The notes beneath the pieces were generated by a model that saw only the letters and a list, made by a program, of their open reading frames with translations, had not been told where the DNA came from and ran no database searches. DNA of 64,000 bases, taken from positions 18,798,528 through 18,862,527 of the forward strand of contig OZ020253.1 of NCBI GenBank assembly GCA_963971285.1. The letters are read 5' to 3'. Source of the stretch: Astropecten irregularis. Taxonomy: Eukaryota; Echinodermata; Asteroidea; Paxillosida; Astropectinidae. Both the position numbers and the translations under genes were made by a program. How positions within the stretch are numbered: the stretch's first letter is position 1; each line of letters opens with the position of its first letter. Of the stretch, positions 62,689-64,000 are shown in pieces.

Positions 62689-62875
62689 GGGTTGTACTCC
62701 AAGCTGAGCCTGCGAAGCCCCCTCTACCTCGGTGGTCACAGCAACTTCACGGCCCTCGGTGAGACCGGCTTCACTGCGGGATTCTCAGGATGTGTGGAGA
62801 GACTGGTCATCAACAATGCAGAACAAGACATGAGACAGGAACCAAGAGGGATTGCAGTCGGCGGCATGGACGTGG
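62689..62875 (+). CDS. Exon 6: last part of laminin G domain seen in the window
   Basis: Encodes residues 372-433 plus the first base of codon 434. It carries GLYSKLSLRSPLYLGG, the conserved LYLGG strand of LamG, then GFTAGFSGCVERLVINN, the conserved F-x-GC-x-x-x-L-x-IN element. The cysteine in FSGC normally pairs with one just after the domain, which must be in the next exon. A glycosylation sequon lies at Asn390 (NFT). The final DMR...GGMDVG resembles the end of pikachurin's first LamG, which is followed by an EGF domain. The acceptor is TTTTTCTTCAG and the donor is GTAGGT. It leaves in phase 1, the usual entry phase of an EGF exon. Confidence 0.92.
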
Positions 62876-64000
62876 GTAGGTATTAATAAGCGGCAGAAAT
62901 CAAACAAACCCGTAGAGATTGCACAATCGCAGTCTACCCCCACAATTCATTTTAATTTGACGTAAATATGTACGGTTTGTCTCCCCCTCCACTATCCTCG
63001 AAAATCTGCACAGTATGGAAATATAGCAAAATGACATTTTACGCAAAATTTAATCGTCGTGAACTTTCGGTTGACATATCGCAAGAAAGCAATTTCATCA
63101 TTGTGTCATTAGGGAGCAATTCAAAACAAAATATCTCTGATTTATTTTCTGATGAAAAAAAAAAACCGAGAGGTTCCAACTTTGGGAATCATAGCCACTC
63201 ATCTGCGTACTTGTCGTCGTAAAATTTGTTTCATAGCGGAATCACGTGGGTAGACGTTTGTAACTGATGCCCGGTCACACGGGCGAATGATGAACTGTAG
63301 TGTACACCCGACACTCCAAATGCACTTAAATCCTCGGCGTAATAGGTTTGCCAGATCGAGGTGTGGATGCGATACTGACTGTAAATTGGACTAACAGGAC
63401 TATGTGCAGAACGTGGAGTAAACTGAAACTTGATGCAGACCGTGAGACTGATAAACCTCCCCCTCCCTTCTCCCCCGCCCCCTCCCCCCCTCCCCCTCCC
63501 CCGCCCCCTCCCCCCTCCCCCTCCCCTGGCCCTCCAGCCCAAAGTAAAATCTGATCCATTCCATCACTCACTCATGCTTAGCCAGATACTGCTTGCTGGA
63601 AATCCAATAGTTACATTTGCAACAACTGGTGGGGTTTGATGTACTGAGTGGTCGAAATGTTTCTGGGTTTTTTTTTGCCTTTGATAGAAGCAAAATTGAG
63701 GAAGGCCAAATTCCCAGACAAAATGCTTGGAGGGGCAATTTGTATGTATTGTCGGCACACAATAAAGCAATATAGCACTACGTGTCGAGGTGAACAATAT
63801 ATTGCTGTACAAATGATAAATGAATCACATTCCTCACGGGATCAATTCCATGACTTCCAATCTAAAAGAATTCTCTTCCAGTCTATGAAAGCTTTTATGA
63901 AAGCCATATTGTTCGGCACAGAAGATTCGGTTATAGAAAGTCCACATGTGGGTGAAAACCTTCCAACATTCTTTGATAATTCTCAGGGTTAGGTGGGTCT
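62876..64000 (+). other. Start of intron 6
   Basis: Begins with the donor GTAGGT. A pyrimidine tract lies at 63455-63535. No further exon with LamG or EGF character is visible before the window ends. Confidence 0.6.
63455..63535. repeat. Pyrimidine tract
   Basis: About 80 bases of C and T only apart from two G, mostly CCCCCTCC-type repeats, on the plus strand. Confidence 0.85.

Larger units (their letters stand above)
1046..62875 (+). other. Gene model: secreted EGF/laminin G matrix protein, pikachurin/agrin/perlecan-like, 3' incomplete
   Basis: Six exons join to 1300 coding bases, or 433 complete codons plus one base. Residues 1-21 are a signal peptide. Residues 29-65 form an LDL-receptor-type EGF domain. 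Residues 70-128 are an acidic linker with Ser-Gly pairs at 98, 103, 105, 114 and 116, of the kind that can carry glycosaminoglycan chains. Residues 130-252 are three tandem EGF domains, and about 256-434 are a laminin G domain. Junction phases are 1, 1, 1, 2, 0 and every join keeps the frame, which is strong support for one transcript. Families with EGF and LamG domains act in basement membranes and at synapses by binding dystroglycan or other receptors; that role is inferred. The LamG motifs YSKLSLRSPLYLGG and DMR...DVG resemble what I recall of pikachurin's first LamG. Pikachurin's FN3 pair and agrin's follistatin repeats are not seen. The gene must continue past 64000, because the last exon ends inside a codon and the LamG domain lacks its final cysteine. 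Confidence 0.85.

Noticed and set aside
63231-63571. Glycine-rich frames on the minus strand
   Set aside because: They are translations of the CT tract at 63455-63535.

Overview
This is an intron-dominated stretch of an AT-rich animal genome. The best fit is an invertebrate deuterostome, probably an echinoderm such as a sea star. That rests on gene structure (six short exons in about 62 kb with GT-AG introns), on very frequent short palindromes (ACATGT, TACATGTA, TAGGCCTA), and on a dense load of small foldback and TIR elements and tRNA-derived SINEs. The organism is an inference, not a match.

The only gene I can support lies on the + strand and runs off the right edge. Six exons (1046-1124, 18624-18752, 30764-31318, 43572-43773, 55505-55652, 62689-62875) have good splice sites. 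Their phases join without conflict (1, 1, 1, 2, 0, ending in 1) into 433 complete codons. The protein has a signal peptide, an LDL-receptor-type EGF domain, an acidic linker with five Ser-Gly pairs, three EGF domains in one exon, and most of a laminin G domain. This is a secreted extracellular-matrix protein of the pikachurin/agrin/perlecan group, possibly a proteoglycan. Its laminin G domain looks most like the first one of pikachurin, but no FN3 domain was found. More exons should lie beyond 64000.

Layout: 1-599, flank with no feature; 600-1045, CpG-richer probable promoter/5'UTR; introns of 17.5, 12.0, 12.3, 11.7 and 7.0 kb; then the start of a sixth intron.

The introns carry several repeat families, none with an intact coding region. 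(A) An inverted-repeat MITE, about 11 copies, one of which has grown into a roughly 1-kb minisatellite (23160-24105). (C) A roughly 350-bp element with TTAA target duplications. (D) A 2.1-kb element (24577-26703), a short interrupted relative (36285-36719) and a fragment, the first two with 4-bp target duplications and the largest with eight copies of GTAACGTAAGTTACC. (E) A 4.3-kb foldback element (37139-41475) with roughly 800-bp inverted arms and eight copies of GGTAACGGAATTACG. (F) A roughly 245-bp TIR element. Other repeats are hairpin MITEs, two tRNA-derived SINE families, pogo-like end fragments, and a small hairpin motif whose stem covaries between copies. The most interesting material is the D/E pair and the covarying hairpin.
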